Assembly (NCBI GenBank): GCA_965153455.1
Contig: OZ234499.1
Span: 15,310,271-15,374,270, forward strand
DNA: 64,000 nucleotides
Reading direction: 5' to 3'
Origin: Sphagnum compactum
Taxonomy: Eukaryota > Bryophyta > Sphagnopsida > Sphagnales
The notes beneath the pieces are model-generated. The model was given only the letters and a program-made list of their open reading frames with translations. It did no database searches and was not told the DNA's origin. The position numbers and the translations under genes are program-made. How positions within the stretch are numbered: the stretch's first letter is position 1; each line of letters starts with the position of its first letter. Shown here piece by piece: positions 1 to 11,254 of the stretch.

Positions 1-3000
1 TTTGTCCATGACCGTGCACGTCCAGAGGTACGATCATCAAATTCTCCTTTTATACAACTTGTTTTCCTTTTTCTCCTTCAGTAGTAGCCCAATTTTTATG
101 TGCTTTTTAGTCATTTATTTTTGTACTCTTGTTTATCCATGGTATCTATTTCCCGATGCTGTGTGCCTTTGGATGATACTTCTTTCAATTGGGATAATAT
201 TCTTCTATGCAAGTTCTGGTACATCGATGTGATAGAGACTGTTCAACAGGTTATGGCAGTTGGTCTTAATACTGTTCGTGAGATCTGCATGCGAATCCCA
301 TTGGTGAGTCTTGTGTACAGTTTTTGCACTTCTCTCCTTGAGCAGTTTGATTGTCAGATATTTTGTTGCACTTGACTCCATTGTTAGTAGATTCTGTCCA
401 AGTTTGGCTGGTTTGTCCATTTATGCCTTCTAGTCTAGCATTTCTTTTAGCAGCAAAGTTGTTCCAATTTGCTTCTTGCTAGCAGATGGATCTTGTACAG
501 ACTGCTATATTTATTTGTGTATGCAGTTTCTAGTGATTAGTAGAATGGGCACTGTATACTGTTATCAGAGGATGTGAAGTACTGGAACATGGCAATTGTT
601 CATGGTGTCTTACTACAGTGACATGAAATATATGAGCACAAAATTGCATACCATGCACACTCTAATGTGGGTGTATCATACTGCAGATAATGACTAAAGA
701 GCTATTGACAGACTTGGCACTGTATAAGAAGTCACGTGAGAAGGCAGTGTCTGCTGCAGCTCGCTCCATCATAGCTGTTTATCGACAGGTCCTACTTCCC
801 CTCAGCTCATAACAGATGATCCATGAGCAACCATTAGGAAGAGATACATATAGTATAACTGTCTGATGCCATTATGTCCAAACTATACACTGATTCTGTG
901 TTTATTTTGATTTGTGGGTGCAAAAGTGAAACCCATACATGAGGGCAAGCAACGTGGTTCAACCTAATGAACATTACTATATGTCCCCTTTATGCTGATC
1001 TGATACCCTATGACACCAGTAATCCTGTTGTATGGCATCATTGTTAATGTTCCATTGAAGCAACCATTAGACTGTGGTGATTGTGCTGTCTGGTAACTTT
1101 GGTTGGTGGAAATAATAAAATCTAGTGAGTCCCCAGGTACTTTGCTCAATGGGTGGTTGTTGTTGGATCCTTGAGTTCAGGTGTGGCCAGCATTGTTGGA
1201 GAAGAAAGACAGGGGTCGGGGAGCTGACCTGACCGCCCATCCAAAAGCCTATGGTGAAGCAGTGGTATCAACAGGGATTCCTGGAGCAGAGCTTCTTCTT
1301 GAAGAAGATGTTGATAGTGAAGAGGAGGGTTCGGACAAGGAGGATGAGGAGGATAATGATGAGGAGGGAGTGGATATTTTGAGTGAAGATGGAGAGGTGG
1401 GAAGTGATGCAGACCTCATTGACTCTGATGAAGACTTGGAAGGTTGGTTTGTGGCCTAACTGAAATCCTTGGGCTGCTTTGTTATAGAAATATCAAACTT
1501 GGCATTCTGCATGGATAGCTGGGGATCAATGTGTCACAGTTGAGAAAGAAAAAACAGGTTTAAACAGTTGTCAATTTTTGGTAGATTGTAAGATGCCATT
1601 TTGTGGCTGTCATGTTTCATGAAGCTTTTCTATTATGACACAGGGTCAGAAGACAACTCTGACAATAGTGATGGTGATGAAGAAAGTGATGATGAAGAGG
1701 TAGAAGAAATGCAAGACAATGGAGGTTTACAAAAGAGAAAGTTTGAAAGTGAGGATGGAGAAGACCTGGAAGAGGACATGACAGATGTATCGCGGAAGAA
1801 GCAAAAGACTGAGACTGTTGGGGGGGTAACCAAGGCAGGGTCTACTGAACAGAGTCTTCGCAACTTAAAGAAAATAGTGGCTGCAAAGGCTGACTACAAA
1901 CTTGAGAGTGAGATACTGAGCCGAGATGGAGATGGGATATTGTCTAATGAAGATTTTGAGCGCATTCGGGAGTTACAGGTACTTAGATATGCATGAAGAC
2001 ACTTTTGATGCCCCTCAGTGACTGTACGATTGGAGAGTCTAGAGCTTGTTCGTGTGTCATAACCAATTGAGAGTCTGCCTCAATGCAGGCCCTCTCTGAT
2101 TGCAGTTCTGACAAATCTGAGTTATGTAATTCAGGCAAAGAAGGCAGCTCGATCAGCAATGGCAGAGCATGGGATGACCAAAGCAGGGAAAAACCGAAGA
2201 GAAGTGACAATCAAGCTTGGTAGAAATGAAAATCTTGGTGAAAAGCGAGTCAATCCTGCCCATTTGGAGGTGAGTGATCTACCTGTCTGTACTGCCATTT
2301 ATGTACTACTCCATCTGGTCCTCTTCCAGTGCACATGAGGAGTTATGGTGGTGTCAATGCTTCTTGCTTGTTCTGTATTGTCTTTGCTTAGAAGTTCATA
2401 CCGATGGAGTTTATTCCTTACCTGTGTAAAAGAGTAGTTACTGACCATGTCAATGGGTTGAGCCCAGATCAAGTGTTGGACATGTTTTTATTTTGGTGGA
2501 GTTTCCTCCTCACAACAGTGCACTTTTGACAACTGCAATAGAGATAGTGAAATATGTACCTGCAGAAGTACCCTAATTGAGTCAATATAGTGCCCTAGTG
2601 AAACATGGTAATTAAGTCAAAATTGCAAGCAACAGGTGCTCTCTTCAAATTTGCAATGCAAGCTCACTGATTTTGATAATGATTTTTCATTGCAGGCAAG
2701 GATCCACAAGAGGAGAGAGAAAGAGGAGCGAGTAGCATCTGCAAGGGCAGGTCGGGAAGATCGCCCACAATTTGGGGCCCGCACTGCTATCAAGCAAAAG
2801 AAGGTGGGGCTTTTCAACCATGCAACTTGAATTTTCATGTCAAGTTAATCATTGTGACTGCAAGTTTTCCCTTAAAACAAATGCAGCTTGGGATTTTTGT
2901 TTTTCTAAAGTAATCTTTTTTGAATCAGTGGATAGAGAACATGAGAGTACAGTTGAAGAGATTACTTTTTTTGGGTTATGGTGGAATGAATGTATATGCA

Positions 3001-3415
3001 CAGTGCCATAACCCCAAACCTTGATTGCATTATGTTTCAGTAGCTGTCCCCATAGTTACTAGGAAGCTTATTCCATGCCCTGCCAGGAGACTCAAAAGGT
3101 GGTTTGGGAAATTCAATTTACTTCATGAAACTATCCATATTTTCAGATGGGATACAACAGTTATGTTAGCACTGGAAGAAATGCAGTGAAAAATATAGTA
3201 TGTGAAAGTGTTGGTTGGAAGGGAGATTGATAATCCAGGATCCATCAAATTTGTTGTTAATGCAGACCGGAGGGACAAGTAACCGTCAGAAGGAAAAGAG
3301 CAAGGGGATGCCTTTGGCAGCAAAGCGTGCAATTGTGGCCCGGACTAAACAACAAAGGAGGATGAAAGGAAAGAGTGCCAACAAACAATTTCGTGGAAAA
3401 AAGGCTTGGAAATGA
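1..3415 (+). CDS. SDA1: SDA1-like ribosome biogenesis protein, 3' part (eight exons)
   Basis: This is the C-terminal 390 residues of an SDA1 homologue; the 5' end lies outside the window. Exons read at 1-27, 250-303, 687-788, 1181-1442, 1644-1978, 2135-2269, 2696-2803 and 3266-3415, with GT-AG borders and matching phases. Family landmarks in order are FVHDRARPE, MAVGLNTVREICMRI, KELLTDLALYKKSREKAVSA, a long Asp/Glu-rich stretch in exons 4-5, and the basic tail QFRGKKAWK just before the stop. Yeast Sda1 is a nuclear/nucleolar factor for pre-60S assembly and export, and plant copies are assumed to do the same. The acidic tract followed by a Lys/Arg-rich tail is typical of the family. No breaks are seen. 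The third intron begins GTCCTA, a weak but GT donor. Confidence 0.93.
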
Positions 3416-3530
3416 TAGGGTCTTCCTTGCCCAAGTTTTGTAGCATCTGTTTTTGCACTCAGTGAAAAACTAGAGAAGAATTTGTAGGAAAGTTAACAGC
3501 TCACATGTTATGTTGAAATGCACCTTTTCA

Positions 3531-3536
3531 AATAAA
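3531..3536 (+). terminator. Poly(A) signal for the SDA1-like gene
   Basis: An AATAAA lies about 115 bases after the SDA1 stop codon in AT-rich 3' UTR-like sequence, the expected place for a plant near-upstream polyadenylation element. Confidence 0.45.
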
Positions 3537-3540
3537 TAGC

Positions 3541-4484
3541 AACCAAGCTCAACCCTAGCCTTTTCTATTTTCGAAAAAGGGATTATCGCTTTACCAAAGA
3601 AGGAATCTCTGAAAAGTACAATTGGATGTCACCAGTAGGCTTTGGAATTTGCAGTGGTTCTACAAACATTTTGTAGACTTGGGCTACTCAATGACTAAGT
3701 GAGGCAGTGACTCTGATTCTCTTGGGTGATCGATTTGGGACATCTTCACAGCTCAGGTATGCAGCTCAGGTATGTTGCAGTCCACATTACAATCACCAGC
3801 TTTGACAGTGGCATGTGCAGTTGCTGAGAACTCATCTTGAAGGCTGATTGTTACCTGTCTTGACAAGGAGATGAAAAATGACACAATTCTCCATGGTTGC
3901 CACACTACCTTGTGGATGATGTTTGTAGCTTTGTTTTCCTCTGCTCCCACCTAACCTCTACATAACTTCCTAGATGGAGCTTGAAATGGCCACCATATTT
4001 TACTTGAAACCCAACCAATGCAGAGTTAAAACACAGCAAAACGGTGAGGTGACAAAACCACAGGACTGCACACAACCCCAGCCTTAACTATCCTCTAACA
4101 CACTGTACAATCACAGCAATCTGGCATGACCACCATATTCAAACTGCTGGTGGGCACCCCATTTGACAGAACAAAGATGAACAGAGAAGGGAGAGAGATA
4201 CACATACACATAACGCTTATCCCACTTCCTACTTTCTCTGCATCCAGCTCACCCCGTATCTTTTACCCACAAGCACTTAACAAGAGCCCCAAATCAGGAG
4301 ACAGTCCACTGTTTCCACTCCCCTCACTGCTAATTGACATTTACAGATCACAACAAAAGGCGCAGGAATTGGAGGCAGAAGCACTGCTGCCCACCTAGAG
4401 AACTACCAACTACAACTGCAGGAAAAAAGAGAATACTGGGAACCTTGATGCTGCTCAACATCAGATGCAGCCAAGTTAGCCCTG
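3541..4484. other. Intergenic or 3' UTR space between two converging genes
   Basis: The SDA1-like gene (+) and the CCCH gene (-) converge here. The stretch should hold both 3' UTR ends. The open frames in it are short, lack family features and overlap one another. I see no repeat or RNA gene. Confidence 0.5.
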
Positions 4485-6413
4485 TCACCCAGGCTCCACT
4501 CCTAATAGTCCTGTCACATGACCTGCTCCACCATTTTTGGGTGAACTTGAAAAGCCATGAGTCTGTATATTACTCTGTCTGGAAATGTGTCGCCCATTGC
4601 CACCACGAAAGAAGGCTACATTCTGTTGCTGATGAGGAAGTGGCAGCTGCTCCCCACTTTTTGCATTGCTCTCAGCTCCCAGGGATTCTTGGTCTCCACG
4701 GGAATCATGCTCCCACTCTTCTTCTTCGTCAATCCAGTCTCCATATATTGTTGAAATATCTGTTGGGCCCTTCCAGTTAGTGAATGCTTTAAGACCTCCT
4801 CCTGAGAAGCCTCTACTTGAGTTTTGCTGTGAGGCACCAGCATTCAACTGCCGTTGACGTGGCCCAGCATCATTATATAAGATGGATGAATCAGTGCCTG
4901 TTTCCGAGGGGCTCTTGTTAGGGCTGCCTCCAGAGTCGGAGATTGTAGGTGCTGGAGCATTGGGGTCCAATGGCCCTCCACCATACATTTGTAATTCTGG
5001 ACAGATAAACACACCGAAGTGTATGACCTTGTCACTGATTCTAAGCTAATACGTTTCCTTCCCATGCTATTGCATCAACAAGAGACAGATTTTTTTCCTA
5101 ACTAGCAGACCCAACAGTTTGCCTCAACAACCTCTACTGGAAAGCTCAAAATGTAACATTCACAACGAAGTAAATACAAAGGAAAATAAAATTCTGTAGG
5201 GTCCTCTTCCCTTCCTTACCACAAACAAAAGTATATTGGCTAAAAGCATCCCTGTGTCAATTTCAAAACTGCATCAGTGTGGTTCTTAGCATGTGCAAAG
5301 AGCATTTGAAAATGAATCAATAACAAAACATGCATCCTGATGAAAAGAGAAGAGAACAAATGGAAGAATCAGAAGACAAAACATACCATCTGAGCCATGC
5401 GCAAAGTGGCACTTGTCTCCAAACGGACACTGGCCAGTAGTCTCCCACTTGTTGCAGAGGCGGGTCTTCCAATTCAGAGGGCGAGGAGTTATGCTCCCTG
5501 CTGCTCCTGCTGCTGATGCAGTTGCTGCACTGTTTGATGCCAAAGCATCTTTTGCTGGACCTTCAGCACTTAAGCTACTAATTTCTGTTTTGGGAGTACT
5601 CAGAAGAGGAGCAGCTGTCTCTCTCGCTTCTCTCACAGCACGAGGCGCACTCTGCTCATCATGTAAGAAATTGCACTTCTCCCCATATGGACAATTCCCC
5701 TCTCCAAAATATTTCTTACATGGCCGTGTTTTATGAAACCTAACCTGAGAATCTGTGGATCCTCCTCCTCCTCCTGCAGCTCCTCCTCCTGCTCCACCAT
5801 GGCTGGGTGATTGACTTGCTGGCATTGCAGGTGGGAGCTCCTGGGAGGCAACAAACTCTTCCCAGCCAGGTGGCGGTTTCCGCAGCTCCTCCATTCCATG
5901 TGCAAAATTGCAGTTTGTGTTGTAAGGACAGTTGCCACTGCGAAACCTACTGCAAAGCTTTGTCTTGTAGAAAATGCTGCCTGTCCCTCGTCCCCTCCCC
6001 ACAGCTCCTGCTCCAACAACAACACCTCCTCCTGCTGGAGCGAACCCTTGGCCTCCTCCAACATGCTGTGAATTCCCTCTTCCAGAATTTGATCCTGATC
6101 CTCTTCCTCCTGCACCTGGGCTGGCTTCATCCGGTGGTGCCGGCTTGCTTCTTTTCTTGGAAGGAGGTTCCATCCCAGCAGAAGAAGAAGATTGCCGCTG
6201 CTGTCTTCCAGGGGGGCCTTGAGCAGCAGCTTGTGAAGCTACTACAGCAGCAGCCCTCTCCCACAAAAAATCCTCCTCGGCATCATCTTCTTCTTCCTCC
6301 TCCTCGCCGCCCCAGGAGCTTGGATCCACATCTCCAGAATCCCAGAACCCAACTCCATCCACTCCCCCTGCATTCGCTAACATCCCCAGCTCCGCCGCCG
6401 CCGTTGTATCCAT
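4485..6413 (-). CDS. Zinc finger protein with three CCCH fingers (C3H12/C3H39-like)
   Basis: Two exons, 6413-5387 and 4996-4485, join across one intron (donor GTATGT, acceptor CCAG, phase 1) to give 512 residues. The first ATG after the upstream leader is at 6413. Three fingers are visible: C154-H172 (C-X7-C-X5-C-X3-H), C232-H251 and C320-H339 (both C-X8-C-X5-C-X3-H). Each follows a KTKLC, KTRPC or KTRLC lead-in like tandem RNA-binding CCCH proteins. An acidic patch (about 36-48), a basic KKRSKP stretch (86-91) and Gly-rich linkers separate them. Residues 414-432 end in IYGDWID, a C-terminal motif shared with Arabidopsis At1g32360/At3g19360-type proteins. The likely role is RNA binding in post-transcriptional control; targets cannot be read. 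No frameshift or premature stop is present. Confidence 0.9.
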
Positions 6414-6539
6414 AGAGCTGAGCTTCAGTTCCTCGCTCCCTCCACACAAAATGCCCACTCTGAACTGAATGTACTCACACAAACCCTTCTGTCCTCTTCC
6501 CCCGCGCCCCTTACCTCCTCAGATTGCGTGAATCCCAAC

Positions 6540-6620
6540 ACACATCGCTATCCCCCTCTCTCTGTCTCTTCCACTCTCTCTCTCTCCGTCTCTCCCTTTC
6601 TCTGTGTCTCTCTCTGTGTG
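6540..6620. repeat. CT-rich (GA-rich on the sense strand) leader microsatellite
   Basis: Broken TCTCTC runs lie 130-200 bases upstream of the CCCH start codon. On the gene's strand they read as GA-rich, a common plant 5' UTR or core promoter feature that can bind BPC-type GAGA factors. Function is inferred from position only. Confidence 0.5.
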
Positions 6621-6838
6621 CAGGCGACACCAAGTTTTTTAGGGTTTGGGGAAAACAAGGACAGGGAATGGCATAGTGCGCCATCTACTGCATCGCAGAA
6701 GACAAGCACAAGCGATGGAGGAATTCGTAGAAAAAACCACCAGGCGAAACATGCACATCTATCTTCTGTGACTCTGCCGCCAAGAGTTGTTGGGGGAATG
6801 CATGCAACAACTAACAAACAAACAAACAAACAACGCGA

Positions 6839-6843
<5 letters not shown>

Positions 6844-6869
<26 letters not shown>
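6844..6869. repeat. (CAG)n trinucleotide microsatellite
   Basis: About eight to nine uninterrupted GCA/CAG units upstream of the CCCH gene. On the gene's strand it reads CTG/TGC. It lies in presumed promoter or 5' UTR and is not in a credible coding frame. Confidence 0.85.
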
Positions 6870-6999
6870 TCCTCTTGAAGAATGAACGCTTCAAAATCCA
6901 GCGACCACGCACGTACGCACGCACGTACGCATGTAGCGTGTCTGGTTACAGACACCATTGTACGCTTTTCAAAGGCGCAAGCACACGCACACAGAGTCA

Positions 7000-7160
7000 G
7001 ACCAGCCTTTTTTATGCTGGCTGTGTATAGCCAAAATGCTATATTAAAAATTGAAAAGTGCTAAAAATCCTGTGCTTTTTGAGATTTTCAGTAGCCGTAA
7101 TTAGACCAAAATTTAAGAAAAATCGCCATATTTCTGTACATGGTTCATGACGAAGAGAAT
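7000..7160 (-). repeat. Dispersed AT-rich repeat, copy 1
   Basis: Read on the minus strand, this segment matches 26940-27080 (+) over about 130 bases with many shared words (TATGGCGATTTTTCTTAAA against TATGGTGATTTTTCTTAAA, then TTTAGCACTTTT). It is therefore a dispersed repeat, probably an old non-autonomous element, inserted about 600 bases upstream of the CCCH start. Confidence 0.6.
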
Positions 7161-7829
7161 GGAGGAGAGTGAATCCTGAGCAACAATAGCACTGATAGGA
7201 ATACCAATCACTGCATTAAACTGTAAAAGACACAATTGCAATCACTTCATTATCATTTTGGCCTTGTTATGACTTTTGATTGAACTCTAGAAAGCCTCAA
7301 CTGCAATCCAAGCACGAATTCAACAGAATTTTTGCTACTGGTTTTGCAATAGTTGACACTTCTGGTAACAAGAAAGTTTCATACAAAAATATTGTCACCC
7401 ACACAGAAATAAAATCAAGCTTCCTGTGAAACTTGCAAAACTATGGAATATCTTTTAGTCAGGAGAATTTGTGGGTAAAGTCTCTCTCTTCAGTGGTGTA
7501 CTCAGTGCAGGTTCTTCTCACAAGCAATGGCCATGTCATGTGAGTGTTGAAATTTGTTTGTTGACAGAATGTGTAAGAAAAGAACTTGACATTCTGTCAA
7601 CAAACAATTGTCAAATTGCAGACAAAACTACATAGAGAAATGTAAGTTAACTGAAAGAATGAGTTGCATCAGTTTCTGGCCAAACCAAACCAAATACAAG
7701 AATATGTCCAGTGATAAGCTTGTGAGTGTCATTCACAAAGTATTGGACCATCATCTTCATGCTGTTGTAAGTGTAAGATCCTACCTACTAACTAACACAT
7801 GGGTAATTGAAAAAAGAGACCCACTGACA
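7161..7829. other. Intergenic, no gene seen
   Basis: Moderately AT-rich sequence between the CCCH upstream region and the PPR pseudogene. A short self-complementary pair, TTTGTTGACAGAATGT at about 7556 and ACATTCTGTCAACAAA at about 7589, forms a small hairpin. Nothing else is supported. Confidence 0.5.
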
Positions 7830-9489
7830 TCACCAATATTCCCTACAAGAACAAACACCATCCTGAAAGTGAGAAAGTGATTGGCATCTTGTACCATGAT
7901 GGATCTCCCAACTAGCTTTTGCAATCAGCTTGGTGGCAGCATGGCAGTCACCACACACCTGCAGATTCTTGAAAATGTGCAGAGTAGTGGGAGGTGTGTT
8001 GATGACCCCAAATGCGAAGGCGAGCTTCACACTGTGTTGAAATAAATGGAAGACCTTTTTTCTTCCTCTACATCGGAATCAGGCATTGACTTTGTTTCAC
8101 ATGTCCCAAAATCATGGCATTCCAACAGACAACATTATGGGCAGGCATCCCATTCAACACCCTCCAAGCATCCTCAATGATCCCACATTTGGCATGTACA
8201 TGTCAACAAGGCTACTACCTGTGAAAATATCAGAGTGAGAACGGCTCTGAAAAATTGTTTCTCAACTTGGAAGCCTTCTTCCAGTGCCACTACACTAGCA
8301 CATGCATTTAGCATGGCCACAAAGATGCCAGGGTCTGGCTGCACTCCTTCAGATTGCATTTGCTGAGATAGCTCCAGAACGTTGTGCCCTTGGCCACATT
8401 TCATGGCACTCCAAGCAATGACATCATGCATAGCCATCCTGTTGAACACTCTCCAAGCATCCTCTATACTCCCACATTTCGCATACATGTCAATCAGGCA
8501 ATTACCCACAAAGACATCAGACTTGTAACCGCTTTGGATGATCTGCTCGTGCACACACCTGCCCTCTTCAAGTGCCATAATGCTAACTCCCACAAAATAG
8601 GCAGGATTTGGCTCCACCCCTTCAAAATACATTTGTCGATAAAATGCTAATGCCTGTTGCCCTTGACCACATTTCACATGATCCAAAATTATGGCGGTCC
8701 AAGCAACCACATTACGCATGGGCATCCTGCTGGATACTCTCCAAGCATCCTCAATGCTCCCAAATTTGGCATACATGTCAACAAGGCTGTTACCTACAAA
8801 CACATTTGACTCAAAACCACTCTGAGCAATCTGTTCATGAACACACCTTCCCTTTTGAAGTGCCATGACACAGGCACATGCATCCCCACAAAAGTGACAG
8901 CGTCTGGCTCCATCCCTTCCTGCTGCATTTTTCTAGACAATGATAATGCCTTCTGCCCTTGCCCGCATTTCACAAGTCCCAGTATCAGGGAATTCAATGC
9001 AACGACAGCTCACACAGGCATCCTGTTAAATACTTTCCATGCATCTTCTATGCTCCCACATTTTGTATACATGTCAATGAGGCTATTACCTACATGGACA
9101 TCAGACTCCCAGCCCCTTTGAAGGATCTGTGTATGGATGCATCTGCCATCTTCAAGTGCTCGCAAACTAGCACGCGCAGTGAGCACTGAAACAAATGTGA
9201 ACTTATCTGGAATCCTGCCTTCTTTTTGCATTTGTTGAAAGAGCTCCATTGTCCTCTCATGTTCTCCAGCCTTTGTCCTTCTTGTGAGCCTTGTGTTCCA
9301 AGAAAAAATGTTCAATTGTACAGTCCCCAGTGCCATGGTAGCCAGCCCTTTTTCCACCCATGGAGGATTCAAATTGCTGTTGAGCCACAATGCCTCCTTT
9401 CTCCATCTATGTTTGAAGTCAGGATACCTTGCATTCACCCATGTTCTCAGCTGTTCAACCATACATTCTGGCAGCTTGTGGCAGACCAA
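7830..9489 (-). pseudogene. Decayed PPR-DYW protein gene
   Basis: Minus-strand frames carry successive PPR motifs (GRCIHTQILQRGWESDVHVG, MYTKCGSIEDAWKVFNRMP, GLVKCGQGQKALSLSRKMQ, GVQPDPGIFVAMLNACASVV) and end at a DYW-like terminus, CGDCHAATK...CSCREYW. Intact members are organellar RNA-editing factors. The reading frame shifts near 9010, 8870, 8800 and 8180 and again at an A-run near 8060. Between about 8060 and 8090 a PPR repeat (AMILGHVK) runs straight into the DYW region (MPDSDVEEEK), so the last PPR and E motifs are deleted. The DYW deaminase HSE box reads HSV, losing its catalytic Glu. It cannot encode a working editing factor. Confidence 0.85.
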
Positions 9490-9712
9490 ATCCCAAAACC
9501 CAAAACCCTAAATCCAGACATCATCATCGTTTCTAATTTTTTCTTTTTACCTTCGCCGATCTGTGATCCCGCCACTGCGAAGGGTCTGAAAAAAACTCCC
9601 GCCACAGTCTCTCCACAAACCTTTTTCGGCCTACCAAAAAACCACAGGAACTAGTGAAAAAAAACACGAAAAAAAATCTCCAACTCATTTCGCATCATCG
9701 ATAGATTCATTC

Positions 9713-10159
9713 ATGGATTTCCTCATCACACAATTCAAAGTAGACGAAGAAAACAGAAAGATTATATTACGAGAGCTTACGACTCTCGTGAAATGGCACC
9801 GCTCCTGCTGCCTTCGTTTCGATCCATCGCGCTACTACAGGAATAGCAGGACGCTCCAGAAAAAAACACTGACGACAAGGACGGAGGAATACGATTCTGG
9901 AAGCGAGGCAGGTGCAGCAGCTTCTTCCCGATTCTCCTCTGATCAATCCTCCTTGACCAAACTCCGAGAGCTCGTAATCATGTTGAAGAATTCAATGAGA
10001 GATCCACAGAGATCGCAACTGCGCGCATGCAATTTTTTTCGCCGAAGAATTCCAAGGTCCCGCTTGAGAGCGCACAGATTCGAGAAATTGGTAGTAGAAT
10101 TAGGGTTTCTAGTTTTGGGGTTCACAAAAATTAGGGTTTCATTTCTGTTTTTAAACTAG
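9713..10159 (+). CDS. Unassigned 148-residue ORF, doubtful
   Basis: An ATG-initiated open frame in a locally GC-richer stretch just beyond the 5' side of the PPR pseudogene. The product is basic (many Arg/Lys), with a Ser/Glu-rich middle and no domain I recognise. On the opposite strand the same DNA holds AAACCCTAA words typical of plant leaders, so it may instead be upstream sequence of the former PPR gene. Coding status is uncertain. Confidence 0.2.
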   Translation: MDFLITQFKVDEENRKIILRELTTLVKWHRSCCLRFDPSRYYRNSRTLQKKTLTTRTEEYDSGSEAGAAASSRFSSDQSSLTKLRELVIMLKNSMRDPQRSQLRACNFFRRRIPRSRLRAHRFEKLVVELGFLVLGFTKIRVSFLFLN

Positions 10160-10966
10160 TTACTAGTTTGAAACCCGTGCCTAATGCACCAGGTGTGTTA
10201 TTTCAACAATGTTTGGTTCATGTTTTAGTTTTTTTTCAAAACTTTTATCTTTTATATTCTATATTTTTATGTGTTTTCTGTTTTTATTATTATTTTGTAT
10301 AATAAAAATAAAGTGTTTCTTTTTCACTTTTGTATTTTTGTTTATTTGGATGCAAGTTTGAAGTTTGGAGAAAGAAGACACACCTCATTCTTTTTCAAGT
10401 AGGGTTTTTCTTCATTATTATAAGTTTTATTTTTTCTTATTTTTAAACTAGTTATTTTTCATTTTTTAAAAACAAATTGGGGAAGTAAAGGTCTGTTTTT
10501 AGTGTTCAGTCTGTACGAGCATCTACAGCGGTACTCAGTACGTGATCTTGCACGGTAAAATTGAATGAAGAAAAGTCAAAACATGCCAGTTTGGCTCAGG
10601 AAAATGGTTTTGGCTCGGCAGAAGCGCACAGTTTGCGTGGCTCGTAAACGGCTCCAGCAACACTGCTCAACAAAAGTGTAATAAATATGATCTGACTGCT
10701 ACTCAGTGTTTCTGATTGGCCCATCATAATAATAATTGGTCCAAGTAGTTTGCTATTAGTAAATCCCCCACCTATTTGCTGTCCCTAAAACATCTTTTTT
10801 GTGTAGGGTAATGGCTGGAATAAGGGCCCACATGAGGTGGAGTTTAAGTGGGCTCAATTCCAGTAACGAGTGTTGTGACCCGTGGCTCCGCCACTCCAGT
10901 CACCCGTGGCATCTCGCCCGGCCCCCCGCAGTGGCTGCCCTAGTCGCTGTTTTTTTTGGCCTATCT
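10160..10966. other. AT-rich intergenic, no gene seen
   Basis: T-rich sequence followed by a modestly GC-richer patch from about 10500. No coherent protein or RNA gene is visible. Confidence 0.5.
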
Positions 10967-11190
10967 GAGGACCTCGTTTCAGGACCCTAACGACGGGTTT
11001 TCTCTCTGAGGACCTCGTTTCAGGTCCCCAACGACGGGTTTTCTTTCTGAGAACCTCGTTTCAGGTCCGTCTCGAGGTTTGGATCGGGTACTGAGAATCT
11101 CAATTCAGGTCCTTTATCGAGGAGTCTGGCCACCTCGGTTCAGGTCCTCGAAGGTTTTGAGGACCTCGCTCATTTCAGGACCTCGTCTTG
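10967..11190. repeat. 41-bp tandem repeat, decaying downstream
   Basis: Two near-identical 41-base units begin GAGGACCTCGTTTCAGG (10967 and 11008). They are followed by progressively diverged units that keep the GAnnACCTCGTTTCAGGTCC core to about 11190. The repeat is GC-rich against AT-rich flanks. GAGGACCTC is nearly its own reverse complement, so each unit can form a small hairpin. Confidence 0.8.
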
Positions 11191-11230
11191 TTTTTCTTCT
11201 TCTTCTTGGGGATGTGATTTAGGGGTTTGC

Positions 11231-11254
11231 TTATATATATATATATATATATAT
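11231..11254. repeat. (TA)n microsatellite
   Basis: About 11 TA units directly after the 41-bp repeat block. Confidence 0.9.

Noticed and set aside
4334-4780. 148-residue plus-strand ORF opposite the CCCH gene
   Set aside because: It overlaps the real second exon on the other strand, whose conserved motifs and splice sites decide the matter.
5807-6415. 202-residue plus-strand ORF
   Set aside because: It is the antisense shadow of the Gly/Ala-rich first CCCH exon; composition only, no domain.
6414-6482. Longer N-terminus for the CCCH protein
   Set aside because: The upstream frame begins at TTG; the first ATG is at 6413.
10967-11190. CRISPR-like array
   Set aside because: Units are contiguous and decay along the block, with no unique spacers of constant length, and the genome is eukaryotic.
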